Assembly: GCF_018449515.1 (NCBI RefSeq)
Contig: NZ_JAAVUQ010000002.1
Coordinates: 248,001 to 312,000 of the forward strand
DNA from: Caballeronia sp. dw_19
Lineage (GTDB): Bacteria > Pseudomonadota > Gammaproteobacteria > Burkholderiales > Burkholderiaceae
Direction of reading: 5' to 3'
Length of the DNA: 64,000 nucleotides
Shown here: piece after piece, positions 33,388 through 43,151 of the stretch
Layout: the number at the start of each line of letters is the position of its first letter
How positions within the stretch are numbered: position 1 is the first letter of the stretch
Translations under genes and position numbers: made by a program
The notes under the pieces: generated by a model
What the model was told of the DNA's origin: nothing
The model's database searches: none
Seen by the model: only the letters and a program-made list of their open reading frames with translations

Positions 33388-34377
33388 TTACCCCGCCACC
33401 GCCGCGCGAGCCTGGGCCGTGATCTCGAACGAGCGCAGGCGGGCCGCCTGATCGTAAATTTGCGCGGTGACCATCAACTCGTCGGGCTGGGTTTGTTCGA
33501 TCAGCGAGGCAAGTCCGGCCTCCACCAGACCCTGGTCGCCGATCACCGAGCATGCGAGCGAATGGTCCACGCCGGCGCGTTCGGCCTCGTTCCACGGAAT
33601 CTGCCTGACAGGCGGCGGCAACTGGCCCGGCGTGCCGCGTCGCAGGTTGATGAATTGCTGTTGCAACGATGTGAAGAGAAACTCCGCTTCTTCCGTGGTG
33701 TCGGCGGCAAAAACATTCACGCCGACCATCGCGTAAGGCCGGTCGAGTTGCTTCGACGGGCGGAATTGCGTCCGGTAAACCTGCAAAGCGGTCAGCAGGT
33801 AGTCAGGCGCGAAATGCGAAGCGAAGGCGAACGGCAAACCGAGCGCGGCGGCGAGCTGGGCGCTGAAGGTGGATGAACCGAGCAGCCAGATCGGCACGTT
33901 CAGCCCGGCGCCGGGGACCGCCCGCACGCGCTGGCCTTCCACCGGATCGGCGAAATAGCGCTGCAATTCCACGACGTCATCGGGGAAATTGTCCGCGCTG
34001 CCCTGGAGATCGCGGCGCAGCGCGCGGGCCGTCGTCTGGTCGGTGCCGGGCGCGCGGCCGAGGCCGAGATCGATGCGTCCGGGAAACAGCGACTCCAGCG
34101 TGCCGAACTGCTCGGCGATCACAAGCGGCGCGTGGTTCGGCAGCATGACGCCACCCGAGCCGACGCGGATCGTGCTCGTTCCCGCGGCAACGTGCCCGAT
34201 CACCACGGACGTCGCGGCACTGGCAATCCCGGTCATGTTGTGATGCTCGGCCAGCCAGAATCGCAGGTAACCGAGTTTTTCGACATGCTGGGCCAGTTCG
34301 CGCGAGTGGCGGAACGCGTCGGCGGCGGTCGATCCGGCGGGGATGGGGGATAAATCGAGAACTGAAAACGGGATCAT
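33388..34377 (-). CDS. luciferase-like monooxygenase (MsnO8/YhbW type)
   Basis: 329 residues. ATG 34377 ([12 protein letters not shown]) has GGAAG upstream and matches the family start. Typical: [68 protein letters not shown]. This subfamily is a common LLM paralogue with unknown physiological substrate. It is a single gene, unrelated in control to the LLM gene at 17054 as no GntR box is seen. Confidence 0.9.
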   Translation of the reverse strand: MIPFSVLDLSPIPAGSTAADAFRHSRELAQHVEKLGYLRFWLAEHHNMTGIASAATSVVIGHVAAGTSTIRVGSGGVMLPNHAPLVIAEQFGTLESLFPGRIDLGLGRAPGTDQTTARALRRDLQGSADNFPDDVVELQRYFADPVEGQRVRAVPGAGLNVPIWLLGSSTFSAQLAAALGLPFAFASHFAPDYLLTALQVYRTQFRPSKQLDRPYAMVGVNVFAADTTEEAEFLFTSLQQQFINLRRGTPGQLPPPVRQIPWNEAERAGVDHSLACSVIGDQGLVEAGLASLIEQTQPDELMVTAQIYDQAARLRSFEITAQARAAVAG

Positions 34378-34530
34378 TGCGGCTTCCATGGCTTCGTGCA
34401 CTGGCGGCGCGCGGGCGCCGGCGATCCGGCTCCCGTCAAGCGCCAATCCCGGATGAAAATCCAGGACGCTCCTTACACGCGGGTAAAAGCCGATTGTGCC
34501 GAAAGTCAGGAAAGTCTGCCGTGACCACGC

Positions 34531-35343
34531 TTAGGCGAGGCGGGGATAGCCCTGTTTGATGGCGTCTGTTTCGATGTCAAGAATGCACGCATAGTCGTCG
34601 AGCGGACGCCTCGCAAAACCGTCGAGCTTGAGGCGTTTTGCAAGCGGACGATCGTACGCGATGGCGTCGGCGAGTGCGTGTGCTAGTGCCTCGACCCCCT
34701 CCGGCGGCACTCGTTTCGATGCGATCAGTGGCAAGCCCGGCGCGCTTCGTGTCGTGCCGATCTCGATCAAACCATCGGCAAGATCCGGAAGGTGATCGAG
34801 TACGAACGCGAAGCTCACGCAGTCGATGGCGGCAACATCGGCCCGATCGTCCTGCAGGGCTTGCAGCGATGCCAGGTGCCCGCCCGTTTCGATCACCGAT
34901 GCGAAGAATGGGTGCTCGCCGGCAAGCGGCGCAACCGCACTGCGCAGCAGGTTCATGCCGCTGTTCGAATCGGGGGTGTTGTACGCCGCGCGCAGACCGC
35001 GGCATTGCGCGAGCGACGTGACGTTGGCCGCGGCCCGGGTGATCAGGACGCTGTGATAATCGCCGGCCTCGCAGCCATCGACCGTGAAAACGGGCGTAGT
35101 GACGAGTTGCACGCGTCCGGTGAGCGCCCGCACCAGCGGATAGCCGCACGTCTGCGACAACAGCAGATCGTCACGCAGCCAGAATTCCTGCAGGGATGTC
35201 GCGGGATCGACTATGGCGAGCGTGTCACCGCGAGCGTCGAGCCATGGCCGCAAGCGCCCGTGAACATGATCGAGCAAAACGCGCCAATCGCCGGCGAGTG
35301 CTGGCGTGACGTTGTACATCGGTAATGCGGCTACCCAGTTCAT
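34531..35343 (-). CDS. PhnD-like phosphate/phosphonate ABC binding-protein family, apparently cytosolic
   Basis: 270 residues. Segments such as SQTCGYPLVRALTG, VLITRAAANVTSLAQCRGLRAAYN, NSGMNLLRSAV, DDRADVAAIDCVSFAFV resemble PhnD/TauA-type solute-binding proteins. The start MNWVAALPMYNV has no signal peptide, and no permease or ATPase is adjacent. It may act inside the cell as a ligand sensor or be an orphan binding protein exported by other means. Next to a desaturase gene with no clear functional link. Confidence 0.75.
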   Translation of the reverse strand: MNWVAALPMYNVTPALAGDWRVLLDHVHGRLRPWLDARGDTLAIVDPATSLQEFWLRDDLLLSQTCGYPLVRALTGRVQLVTTPVFTVDGCEAGDYHSVLITRAAANVTSLAQCRGLRAAYNTPDSNSGMNLLRSAVAPLAGEHPFFASVIETGGHLASLQALQDDRADVAAIDCVSFAFVLDHLPDLADGLIEIGTTRSAPGLPLIASKRVPPEGVEALAHALADAIAYDRPLAKRLKLDGFARRPLDDYACILDIETDAIKQGYPRLA

Positions 35344-35421
35344 CCAGATTCTTTCCCATTGCGCCGGTCAATACCCATGTCCGTACCGATACCCATACCA
35401 GCACCCGGCCGGAAAGATACG

Positions 35422-36447
35422 TCAGACAGGCTGCGCCACGTCGCCGCCAAGCGTTGCTGAGCCGGCGGACCCGGCCTGAGCCTGTGCAATCTGATCGGCG
35501 GCGCGTGCATGAAGCGGATGCAACGCGGGCGCAATCGGTTGAACGCCGTGCCGCACAAGCCATTCCTGATAACCACGCACGATAAAACCGCCATTGCGCA
35601 CCAGATACGCATCGCGATACCCATGATAAACGCTTGCCACCGCAAACCACGGCACGCTCGGCAGGTCGTGATGAACCGCGTGAAAATTGTTGTTGAGGAA
35701 CAGAAGACGCCAGGCCCACGATGCTTCGTTGATGACCGTGCGTTCCGCGACGTGATCGGCTGCGCGATGTTCCTGGAACGAACGAATCGCACTCAATGCG
35801 AGCGCTGGATACCCAACCCCGAATATAAAAAGGGCGGGACTGATGCCGCAGCGGCGCGCAAGCCAGGTCGCGAGCAGTCCAAGCAGGACGAGATGCAAGG
35901 CCCACGCGGCGGCGATACGGCCATTGCCCCGCGCGATCTGGGTGCACGCCGACAGAACCGTTTCCACGATCGAAAACCAGGGGCCGAGCACAATGCGCCC
36001 CAAGAACGTGTTGCGGATAACCAGCAGGAACCGCACAGCCGCGCCGGCACCGCGCCAGCGTTCGGCGGAAACGAAATAGCTTTCCGGATCGAGATCGGGA
36101 TCGGTGAGATGAACGTCGTTATGGTGGCGCAGATGCGATTCGCGATACACCGCGTAAGGGAACCAGACCGCGAGCGGGGCGACGCCGAGCAGCGCGTTGA
36201 ACAAGGGGAAGCGCGTCGGATGGCCGTGCAGGAGTTCATGCTGCAATGACAAATACAGGCACGACAATACGGCGAGAATGCTTACCGCCAGCGGTAAGCC
36301 GATCGACCGCGCGTTAAGCGCCGTCGTGAACCAGCCGCCGTACACGGCAACGATCAGAAGCCAGGTGGGCCATTCGCTGCGCCAGCGCCAGGACGTGCGC
36401 AGTTGCTGTATTTGATGGCGTTGAGCATCGTCTATGTACAGGCTCAT
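35422..36447 (-). CDS. fatty acid desaturase family membrane protein
   Basis: 341 residues with three His boxes for the di-iron site: HELLHG, HLRHH and HAVHH, plus hydrophobic stretches around 28-65 and 165-215. The family introduces a double bond or hydroxyl group into acyl chains at the inner membrane with O2. A Gln/Ala-rich C-tail follows the domain. The PhnD-like gene starts 78 nt downstream on the same strand. ATG 36447 gives full family length. Confidence 0.88.
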   Translation of the reverse strand: MSLYIDDAQRHQIQQLRTSWRWRSEWPTWLLIVAVYGGWFTTALNARSIGLPLAVSILAVLSCLYLSLQHELLHGHPTRFPLFNALLGVAPLAVWFPYAVYRESHLRHHNDVHLTDPDLDPESYFVSAERWRGAGAAVRFLLVIRNTFLGRIVLGPWFSIVETVLSACTQIARGNGRIAAAWALHLVLLGLLATWLARRCGISPALFIFGVGYPALALSAIRSFQEHRAADHVAERTVINEASWAWRLLFLNNNFHAVHHDLPSVPWFAVASVYHGYRDAYLVRNGGFIVRGYQEWLVRHGVQPIAPALHPLHARAADQIAQAQAGSAGSATLGGDVAQPV

Positions 36448-37055
36448 GGCAATTCAGTGACGGAACGAGCCACGATCTTAGCGACGCTTCGCCGCCTGCC
36501 AAACCAAGCATTCCCGCTAAGCTTGTTCCCGTGTGAAGAATCGTGGCGTGAGCGGTTGCACGCAATGAGAGTCAGCGGATCGGGGCCATCTCCATGCGGC
36601 TACGAAGCGCTACGAAAGCCTGCGAAAACGCTGGAACGCACAGCGTCGCGCGTTGAGGCCCCGGAGCGTCTCAGGCTTCGGGGTAATTTGAAAGCTTATA
36701 GTAGGGATTTTTATCGTCAGGTCGGGATAGGCGCGATAGGTCGCAGGCGATCATGATCGGAGCAACAAGCGTGCGGGATTATCTGCTTGTATTCTTGACG
36801 CCCATGTTCATTGGCGAATGATCGGCGGGGAATTATTGATGGCAGTCATCAAACACGCCGCGATCGCGCCGGAATTTGAATGACAGTGCTGGTTCACTGG
36901 CCCGAACGATGACCTGGGCGCTCCCCCGCAATCGCGGCTAACCGCCTGAAGCCCTGCGAACGTTTGATCGGTAGCCATGCTTGAAACACGACATCGGGCG
37001 GCCTGAAGGCCGCCGTCGATTACGCGCACGATGCGCGATGGCGAAAGCGCCGTAG
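36448..37055. other. intergenic region with phased GAA repeats and hairpins
   Basis: 608 nt with no convincing gene. GAA recurs with exact 10-bp spacing at 36604, 36614, 36624 and 36634. A 9-bp hairpin with one G-U pair lies at 36659-36683, and an 8-bp GC-rich hairpin at 36997-37014 may end the gene at 37056. Frames at 36403-36756 (+) and 36808-37074 (-) look random. Confidence 0.45.
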
Positions 37056-37364
37056 TTACGCCGCTTTCGCCCAAAGCCTGTTGGTTGTTCTTTTGCGCCC
37101 GGAGCCGGGGTCGCCTTGTGGTTGCGAGAACGAATCCAGCACTTTGCGTAATGCATCTACCCGACGCCTTTGCGCCGGCACCAGCACGTAGCCGGTGCAG
37201 ACAGCGGTCAAGCGTTCGTGCCAGTACTCGACGTTAAGCGTCCCGGCCGATTTCTGACTCATCGCCCGCAACTGGCCTATTGCCCGTTCGATGTGCTGAA
37301 GTTCCGCATCGGCCTGTGTCGACGTTCGTGGGCCTTCTGACGTCGGCGATCTTTTGGCTTTCAT
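37056..37364 (-). CDS. hypothetical protein
   Basis: 102 residues, basic. A central helical part (ADAELQHIERAIGQLRAMS and YWHERLTAVCTGYVLVPAQRRRVDALRKVL) suggests a compact helical domain with disordered charged ends. ATG 37364 follows a G-rich stretch that may serve as ribosome site. No family recognised; its length, codon use and a hairpin after its stop (36997-37014) favour a real gene. Confidence 0.5.
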   Translation of the reverse strand: MKAKRSPTSEGPRTSTQADAELQHIERAIGQLRAMSQKSAGTLNVEYWHERLTAVCTGYVLVPAQRRRVDALRKVLDSFSQPQGDPGSGRKRTTNRLWAKAA

Positions 37365-37849
37365 CCTGCGCCCCCATTCTTGCCGGCCAGCTTGTGAGCG
37401 CGTTGTCGATTTTATCGATGACTGGTGCGTTCATTGCTGCGTCCAGCTATACCCCTTCGCCTGCGCGTTGATGGTTGCGCTGGGCGGTCCCCGGTTTGAT
37501 TCGACCGTTGATGCATAGTCGCAAGGGCTCGGCGCACGCACCGTCTGAAATCGCACATTGAAGGCACCGAGCGCGCGATTATTCGGGCCATGCAAACGTT
37601 TTCCGTGTGCCAGGGCACGAAGTGAGCGCGCCGAACGACGCTAATTCCCGGCGGAACAATGCTTGGAAGTGGCAGTGGGATGCCGTGGAGGGCGGGAGGG
37701 CGATCGAGGGACCGTTACGAAGCGAGTTCGAGGTAGCTTTGAAGCAGCTTTGAAATGGCTTCGAAGCGGGCCTCGTATCGGTATCGGTTTCGACAGCGCC
37801 GGAGTATTGACTACGTCCAGAGACATTGCGTGACGTGCGCGAAATTGCG
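37365..37849. other. intergenic region with tandem 11-bp repeats
   Basis: 485 nt without a convincing gene. Three directly adjoining 11-mers lie at 37735-37767: AGCTTTGAAGC, AGCTTTGAAAT and GGCTTCGAAGC. A degenerate fourth copy precedes them. Small frames here lack support. Confidence 0.45.
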
Positions 37850-38128
37850 TTACTCGTCGTCTGAAGTCCGGGCCTTGCCGCTGCGTTTTATCTGCTCGTC
37901 CATGGCCAGGTCGAGCTTGCTGACGCGTCGCGGTTTCTCTGGCTTGAGGCCGTTCACAAAGGCCACGAAATCATCCATGGTCTGCGGTGCGGAAAGTTTT
38001 TGCTCACCGCTTGCCGCCCGGTCGACGAGATAGAACAGGCCGCCGCTCAGGCTGACGGCGGCATAGTGCGGGTTGCCGGAGCGTGTCTTGAGACGCTCCA
38101 CGGCGTTGATGGCTTTAGTCGAGCGCAC
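37850..38128 (-). CDS. hypothetical protein
   Basis: 92 residues from GTG 38128. The N-terminal part (NPHYAAVSLSGGLFYLVDRAA) looks like paired beta strands, followed by MDDFVAFVNGL and a basic/acidic tail. No family recognised. The ribosome site is weak and the start uncertain. Confidence 0.5.
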   Translation of the reverse strand: MRSTKAINAVERLKTRSGNPHYAAVSLSGGLFYLVDRAASGEQKLSAPQTMDDFVAFVNGLKPEKPRRVSKLDLAMDEQIKRSGKARTSDDE

Positions 38129-38236
38129 GATCAGCCCGGTAAAAAAGCAAGCGCGAAGATGTCATGAAACCGGCGTCATGAAACACCTCGCCAAACTGCT
38201 TCAAGGTCAAAGTTGAGATCGAAGTCAAGGTTAAGG

Positions 38237-38572
38237 TTAAGGCGCGCATTTCTTGCTCGCTCCTTCGAGCCACAGGTTCGACATATGCCGCTCGCCCGGA
38301 TAAAACCGGTACGACGTTTCGCCGTTATCGAAGCGAACCTTGATCACGTTGGAATCGCCGAATTCGAGCATCGTGCCTTGGGGAATGGGTGTTTGCTTGA
38401 ACGTGGCGTTGTGTTTCTTCGCTTCGTCCGTCAGGCACTGGACAATGCTCGCCACAGACGCGTTCGGCGCCGTTTCGACTTCCGGCTGACCGGCATCGGC
38501 GTTGTGGAACTGGGTGGTACAGGCTTGCAACAAGAACAGGGGAAGCGCGAGAGCGCAGGCAATCTTTTTCAT
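38237..38572 (-). CDS. small lipoprotein, hypothetical
   Basis: 111 residues. The signal peptide MKKIACALALPLFLLQAC ends in a lipobox (LQAC, Cys18), so the mature protein is lipid-anchored. AAAGGACA precedes ATG 38572. The mature part SIVQCLTDEAKKHNATF, GTMLEFGDSNVIKVRFDNG and ETSYRFYPG looks like a compact periplasmic domain with a second cysteine. No function recognised. Confidence 0.78.
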   Translation of the reverse strand: MKKIACALALPLFLLQACTTQFHNADAGQPEVETAPNASVASIVQCLTDEAKKHNATFKQTPIPQGTMLEFGDSNVIKVRFDNGETSYRFYPGERHMSNLWLEGASKKCAP

Positions 38573-38757
38573 GGTGTCCTTTCAAGGTTTGCGACCGCCC
38601 GTTCGACGAAATGTTCGACGAAGTGTTCGACTACGGCAATCCAACATTACAGCATAGCGGTCTTACGTTTTCCGTCCGCTCGGGTCCCTGCTGGCCTCTG
38701 ATGAGCGAGACGAAAGCCTGCCACCGCTCACCGGACGTCGCGGACCGTCGCGAACGT

Positions 38758-40461
38758 TCAGGCATCCGGCGGCACACCGAGAAGCTGCATGGTGCCCCCG
38801 ACCACCCCCGAAAACACCGGCCCGGCCACGGTTCCACCGTAGTAGGAGCCGGCTGACGGCTCATCAATCATCACGGCAACAATCACTTGCGGGTCGCTCA
38901 TCGGCGCCATGCCGACGAACGACGCGCGGTACTTGTTCGCCGCATAGGTACGCCCGATCTGTTTGCGCGCCGTGCCGGTCTTCCCACCCACGCGATACCC
39001 CTCCACCGCTGCCGCACGTCCCGTGCCACGGGGTCCCATCGCGAGTTCAAGCATGTCGCGCACAGCCGCTGCAGTCGCGGGTTTCGTGACCTGCACGGGT
39101 TCCCGCGCAGCCTGGCCGCGAATCAAGGTGGACTGCCGGAATTCGCCATTGCCCGCGTAAGCCGTATAAACCTGTGCAATCTGCAACAGCGACAATGACA
39201 GGCCATAACCATAGGCCATGGTCGCCTGCTCGATCGGGCGCCAGCGTTCGTATGCCCGCAGGCGGCCGGTGGCCGCGCCCGGAAAAATCAGGTCCGGCGC
39301 CTGGCCAATGCCGTATTCGCGATACTTGTCCCATACCGTCTGCGGGCGAAGGTTGAGCGAGAGTTTCGTCAACGCGATATTGCTCGACATCTGCACGGCT
39401 TCGGAGACCGTGATGACGCCGTGATTCGACGTATCGTGGATCACGTTCGGCCCGAGCTTGAACGTCCCCGGCGATGTATCGATACGCGTGTCCGGCCGCA
39501 CGTGGCCAAGATCGATAGCCAGCGCCGCCACCAGCGGCTTGATCGTCGAGCCCGGCTCGAAAGTGTCGGTCAGCGCGCGATTGCGCAACTGTTCGCCGGT
39601 CAGGCGCGCGCGGTCGTTGGGGTCGAAGGTCGGATAGTTCGCGAGCGCGAGGATCTCGCCGTTCTTCGCGTCCAGCACGACCACGCTGCCCGCCCGCGCG
39701 CGATGCTTCGTGATGGCGGCAGCCAGTTGCGTGTGCGCGAGTTGCTGGATACGGCGGTCGATAGTCAGATGAATGGTCTCGCCATTCTCCGGCAACGCTG
39801 CTTCACCGATCTCCGACACCACGCGCCCCAGCCGGTCGCGGATCACTTCGCGCTGACCGTGCTCGCCGGTCAGCCTGTCGTTTGCCGCGAGTTCAATGCC
39901 TTCCTGGCCCTTGTCTTCGTTATCGGTGAAACCGACCACGTGAGCCGCCGATTCCCCTTCGGGATAGAAGCGTTTCGTGTCGGCCACGAGCGTTATGCCT
40001 GCAAGGCCGGTTTCAGCGATACGCGTGGCTGTGTCGGCATCGACTTGCCGTTTCAGCAGGACGAACGAGCGCGAGGCATCGATACGGCGCGCCAGTTCCT
40101 TCTCGGGCATATCGATCAGGCGAGAGATGACAGGCAGGGTCTCGCGATCAAAGCGCGATGGCGTGGCCCAGATCGCATAGGTCGCGAGACTCACGGCCAG
40201 CATCGCGCCGTTGCGGTCGACAATGCGTCCGCGCGTTGCGCTGAGTTCCAGCGTGCGTTGATAGCGCTTTTGCCCCTCGCCGATATAAAAGTCCTGGTTC
40301 ACGACCTGCACCCACAGCGCGCGTGCGGCTAGCGAAGCGAACGCGGCGAATATCAGCATCACGACCAGCGTGGAGCGCCATCGTGGCAACCGGCTTTCGA
40401 GCACTGCGTTTTTCACGGGCGTCCGATAAGATTCATGGGCGCGCTTGACGGTTTTACGCAT
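38758..40461 (-). CDS. penicillin-binding protein 2/FtsI-like D,D-transpeptidase
   Basis: 567 residues: one N-terminal membrane anchor (about 31-52), the PBP dimer domain (SATRGRIVDRNG) and a transpeptidase domain with STIK (nucleophile Ser305), SSN near 357 and KTGT near 490. It crosslinks septal-type peptidoglycan. The gene is not in a division/cell-wall cluster; it starts 8 nt after the arylamine N-acetyltransferase stop, on the same strand. It is therefore likely a paralogue of the housekeeping ftsI. Confidence 0.9.
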   Translation of the reverse strand: MRKTVKRAHESYRTPVKNAVLESRLPRWRSTLVVMLIFAAFASLAARALWVQVVNQDFYIGEGQKRYQRTLELSATRGRIVDRNGAMLAVSLATYAIWATPSRFDRETLPVISRLIDMPEKELARRIDASRSFVLLKRQVDADTATRIAETGLAGITLVADTKRFYPEGESAAHVVGFTDNEDKGQEGIELAANDRLTGEHGQREVIRDRLGRVVSEIGEAALPENGETIHLTIDRRIQQLAHTQLAAAITKHRARAGSVVVLDAKNGEILALANYPTFDPNDRARLTGEQLRNRALTDTFEPGSTIKPLVAALAIDLGHVRPDTRIDTSPGTFKLGPNVIHDTSNHGVITVSEAVQMSSNIALTKLSLNLRPQTVWDKYREYGIGQAPDLIFPGAATGRLRAYERWRPIEQATMAYGYGLSLSLLQIAQVYTAYAGNGEFRQSTLIRGQAAREPVQVTKPATAAAVRDMLELAMGPRGTGRAAAVEGYRVGGKTGTARKQIGRTYAANKYRASFVGMAPMSDPQVIVAVMIDEPSAGSYYGGTVAGPVFSGVVGGTMQLLGVPPDA

Positions 40462-40469
40462 CGTGACGA

Positions 40470-41372
40470 TCAGGACGTAGTGGACGTGACGGACGAGGAC
40501 AACCGGACGATGCGCTCGAGCACGGCATCGAGTCCGCCGGCCGGGGTTTCACGGTGGGTGTCGGAATCGTTGCTGGGCAGCGCGAGCCCGAACGTGTCTT
40601 GCAGCACGCCGCGCAGCTCCGCGGCGCTTGTGAGTTCGCGTGTGGATTCGGTATTGCCGCGCTGGGTCAGGGTTGTATCGAACAAGGTCTGCCGCTCTCC
40701 GGGTATAACCCGCGCCACGATCAGGTGGTCCAGGAAGATCGACCCGGGATACGTCGATACATAGTGGTTCGCCATGTCGTAGTCGGCGGGAAATTGCGGC
40801 TCGAGGTCGAAACGGTAGATCGGCCTCCACGTATCGCCGAGCTTCACTTGCAGGAGGAAATCGCCGCGCTCGATCAGGTCGAGACGAAACGGCTCGTGCG
40901 GCGTCGCCTGTTCGCGGCCTGTGTCGAACAGCAGCGGAGCGCTGAGCGTCATGCTGCCGAAACCGACGTCCGCGAGCCAGGTGTCATCGGGCGTTTCGAC
41001 CAGCAGCATCATGTGAGTGCGCGGCGACATGCCAGCCGGGTCGTTCCACAGGACACGCGCGGCGAGTCCCGTGGTCTCGAAGCCGAGCGTGTCGAGCACG
41101 GCGCGAAACAGCAGGTTGTGTTCATAGCAATACCCGCCGCGCCGCGCGCTCACGAGCTTCGCGAACACGGACGCGAGATCGAGGCGCGGCGTGCGCCCGA
41201 GCAGCGTGTCGAAATTTTCGAACGGGATCGCTTGCGGATGCAGCCTGTGCAGCGCGTGCAGCGTCTCTGATGTAGCCTGCTGGGGTTCGCGATTAGACCC
41301 GCGACTGGGCCCGCTGTAGCCGATGCGGTCGAAATAAGCGGCGAGCTGCGCCGGGGAGAGTGTCTGATTCAT
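40470..41372 (-). CDS. nat: arylamine N-acetyltransferase
   Basis: 300 residues. The Cys-His-Asp triad is visible as Cys82 (RRGGYCYEHN), His120 (RTHMMLLV) and Asp135 (LADVGFG). It transfers acetyl from acetyl-CoA to arylamines and hydrazines. ATG 41372 (MNQTLSP) has CAGGAG upstream; the frame to 41477 has no start signal. It precedes the PBP gene by 8 nt, an unusual pairing. Confidence 0.93.
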   Translation of the reverse strand: MNQTLSPAQLAAYFDRIGYSGPSRGSNREPQQATSETLHALHRLHPQAIPFENFDTLLGRTPRLDLASVFAKLVSARRGGYCYEHNLLFRAVLDTLGFETTGLAARVLWNDPAGMSPRTHMMLLVETPDDTWLADVGFGSMTLSAPLLFDTGREQATPHEPFRLDLIERGDFLLQVKLGDTWRPIYRFDLEPQFPADYDMANHYVSTYPGSIFLDHLIVARVIPGERQTLFDTTLTQRGNTESTRELTSAAELRGVLQDTFGLALPSNDSDTHRETPAGGLDAVLERIVRLSSSVTSTTS

Positions 41373-41587
41373 GTGGAACTCCTGCACGGGTAATGGTAAC
41401 GAGGCCGGGCGAGCCGCCGCGAGGTGCCGACATTCTACGGCACAGCCCACGCGCCGATTACATATTGCATACGCCACGCATCAGTCGAAAACGCAGAAGC
41501 AGACCGTTTGGGCAGGATTTTGAACTGTGACGTGCCCAACATGGTCTTTAATAAGCAGTGCGCTCAACTCTTCTTTTAAAGAACCCT

Positions 41588-43141
41588 ATGTCGATCCCAC
41601 TCGCTACCGCAACTTCGTCCCCGCAGGCCCCTGGCAAGCATCCCGCACCGCCGTGCACGCTCGTCATCTTCGGCGCGGCCGGGGACCTGACCAAACGGCT
41701 GCTGATGCCGGCGCTGTACAACCTGTCGTCCGATGGCCTGCTAGACGACAAGATGAAGATCATTGGCGTGAACCACGGCGAGCTCGAGACGAGCGCCTGG
41801 CGCGACCAATTGACCGAGTCGCTGAAAACATTCGCCGCCGACAAAGCGGGCGCTTTTCATACCTCCAAACTCGACGATAAGGCCTGGAACTGGGTCGCGG
41901 ATCGCCTGCAATACGTGGCGGGCGAGTTCGAGACCGATGACGTATTTAACAAGCTCAAGCAGACGCTGGGTGACAGTGGAAATGTCATTTTTTATCTCGC
42001 CGTCAGTTCGCGCTTCTTCAAGCCGATCGTCGAGCGGCTCGGCAAGGTGGGTTTACTGAAGGAAAGCGACCAGGGTTTCCGGCGCGTGGTGATCGAAAAG
42101 CCTTTTGGGCACGACTACGCATCGGCGAAGGATCTCAACGAGAGCATTCTCAAGTTCGCCGGCGAGAACCAGATTTATCGCATCGATCACTTTCTCGGCA
42201 AGGACACGGTGCAGAGCATCCTCGCGGTACGCTTCGCGAACGCCTTTTTCGAGCCCATTTTCCGGCGCGAATATATCGATCACGTGCAGATCACGGCGGC
42301 GGAAACCATTGGCGTGGAAGCGCGCGGCGGGTTTTACGAGCAGACGGGCGCCTTCCGCGACATGGTGCCGAACCATCTGTTCCAGTTGCTCGGCATGGTC
42401 GCCATGGAACCGCCGAATTCATTCGATGCGGAAGCCGTGCGCGACAAGAAAGCCGAAATCTTCGACGCGATCCAGCCGCTGAAACCCAATGACGTCGTGC
42501 TCGGACAGTACGAAAAATCCGGGACCATGGCAGGGTATCGGGAAGAAGCCGATGTCGCGCCGGATAGCCAGACCGAAACGTATGCGGCGGCGCGGGTGTT
42601 CGTCGAAAACTGGCGCTGGGCCGGGGTACCGTTTTATCTGCGCACTGGCAAGCGGATGACGGCGCGGCGCACGGAAATATCGGTGCAACTGAAAGCCGTG
42701 CCGTTCCTGCTGTTCCGCGACACGCCCGTGGACACGCTTGTGCCGAACGTGCTGACCTTGCGGATTGACCCGGAACACGGCACGACCTTCGATTTCAACG
42801 TGAAGGTGCCCGGTCCGGTGATGCAGGTCGGGGCCGTCAAGTCATCGTTCAAATACGGCGATTTCTTCGATGAGAAGCCGAACGTCGGTTACGAAACGCT
42901 CCTGTACGACTGTATGCTCGGCGACGAGACGCTGTTCCAGCGCGCCGATAGCATCGAAACAAGCTGGGCGGCGGTCGACGGCGTACTGCATCCCGAAGGC
43001 GGCCGGTTGCCGGTACATGGCTACACTGCGGGCAGCGCGGGACCGAAGGAAGCCGACGATCTGTTGAAGGCAGACGGCCGCGCCTGGCGCCCGCTGGCAG
43101 ACGAACACACGCAAAAAACCGATCACGACGACAAGAACTGA
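41588..43141 (+). CDS. zwf: glucose-6-phosphate 1-dehydrogenase
   Basis: 517 residues. NADP loop GAAGDLTKR (near 32-40), substrate motif RIDHFLGKD, and EKPFGHD. It oxidises glucose 6-phosphate to 6-phosphogluconolactone, the entry to the pentose phosphate and Entner-Doudoroff routes. ATG 41588 (MSIPLAT) is chosen over ATG 41558; the ribosome site is weak. The polyphosphate glucokinase gene follows after 10 nt, so glucose can be phosphorylated and oxidised by products of one operon. Confidence 0.96.
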   Translation: MSIPLATATSSPQAPGKHPAPPCTLVIFGAAGDLTKRLLMPALYNLSSDGLLDDKMKIIGVNHGELETSAWRDQLTESLKTFAADKAGAFHTSKLDDKAWNWVADRLQYVAGEFETDDVFNKLKQTLGDSGNVIFYLAVSSRFFKPIVERLGKVGLLKESDQGFRRVVIEKPFGHDYASAKDLNESILKFAGENQIYRIDHFLGKDTVQSILAVRFANAFFEPIFRREYIDHVQITAAETIGVEARGGFYEQTGAFRDMVPNHLFQLLGMVAMEPPNSFDAEAVRDKKAEIFDAIQPLKPNDVVLGQYEKSGTMAGYREEADVAPDSQTETYAAARVFVENWRWAGVPFYLRTGKRMTARRTEISVQLKAVPFLLFRDTPVDTLVPNVLTLRIDPEHGTTFDFNVKVPGPVMQVGAVKSSFKYGDFFDEKPNVGYETLLYDCMLGDETLFQRADSIETSWAAVDGVLHPEGGRLPVHGYTAGSAGPKEADDLLKADGRAWRPLADEHTQKTDHDDKN

Positions 43142-43151
43142 GGAGAACAGT

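Noticed and set aside
36403..36756. 117-codon plus-strand frame after the desaturase gene
   Set aside because: Overlaps the desaturase start and has random-looking composition without a ribosome site.
36808..37074. 88-codon minus-strand frame
   Set aside because: Overlaps the end of the 37056-37364 gene and contains the hairpin 36997-37014; no support.
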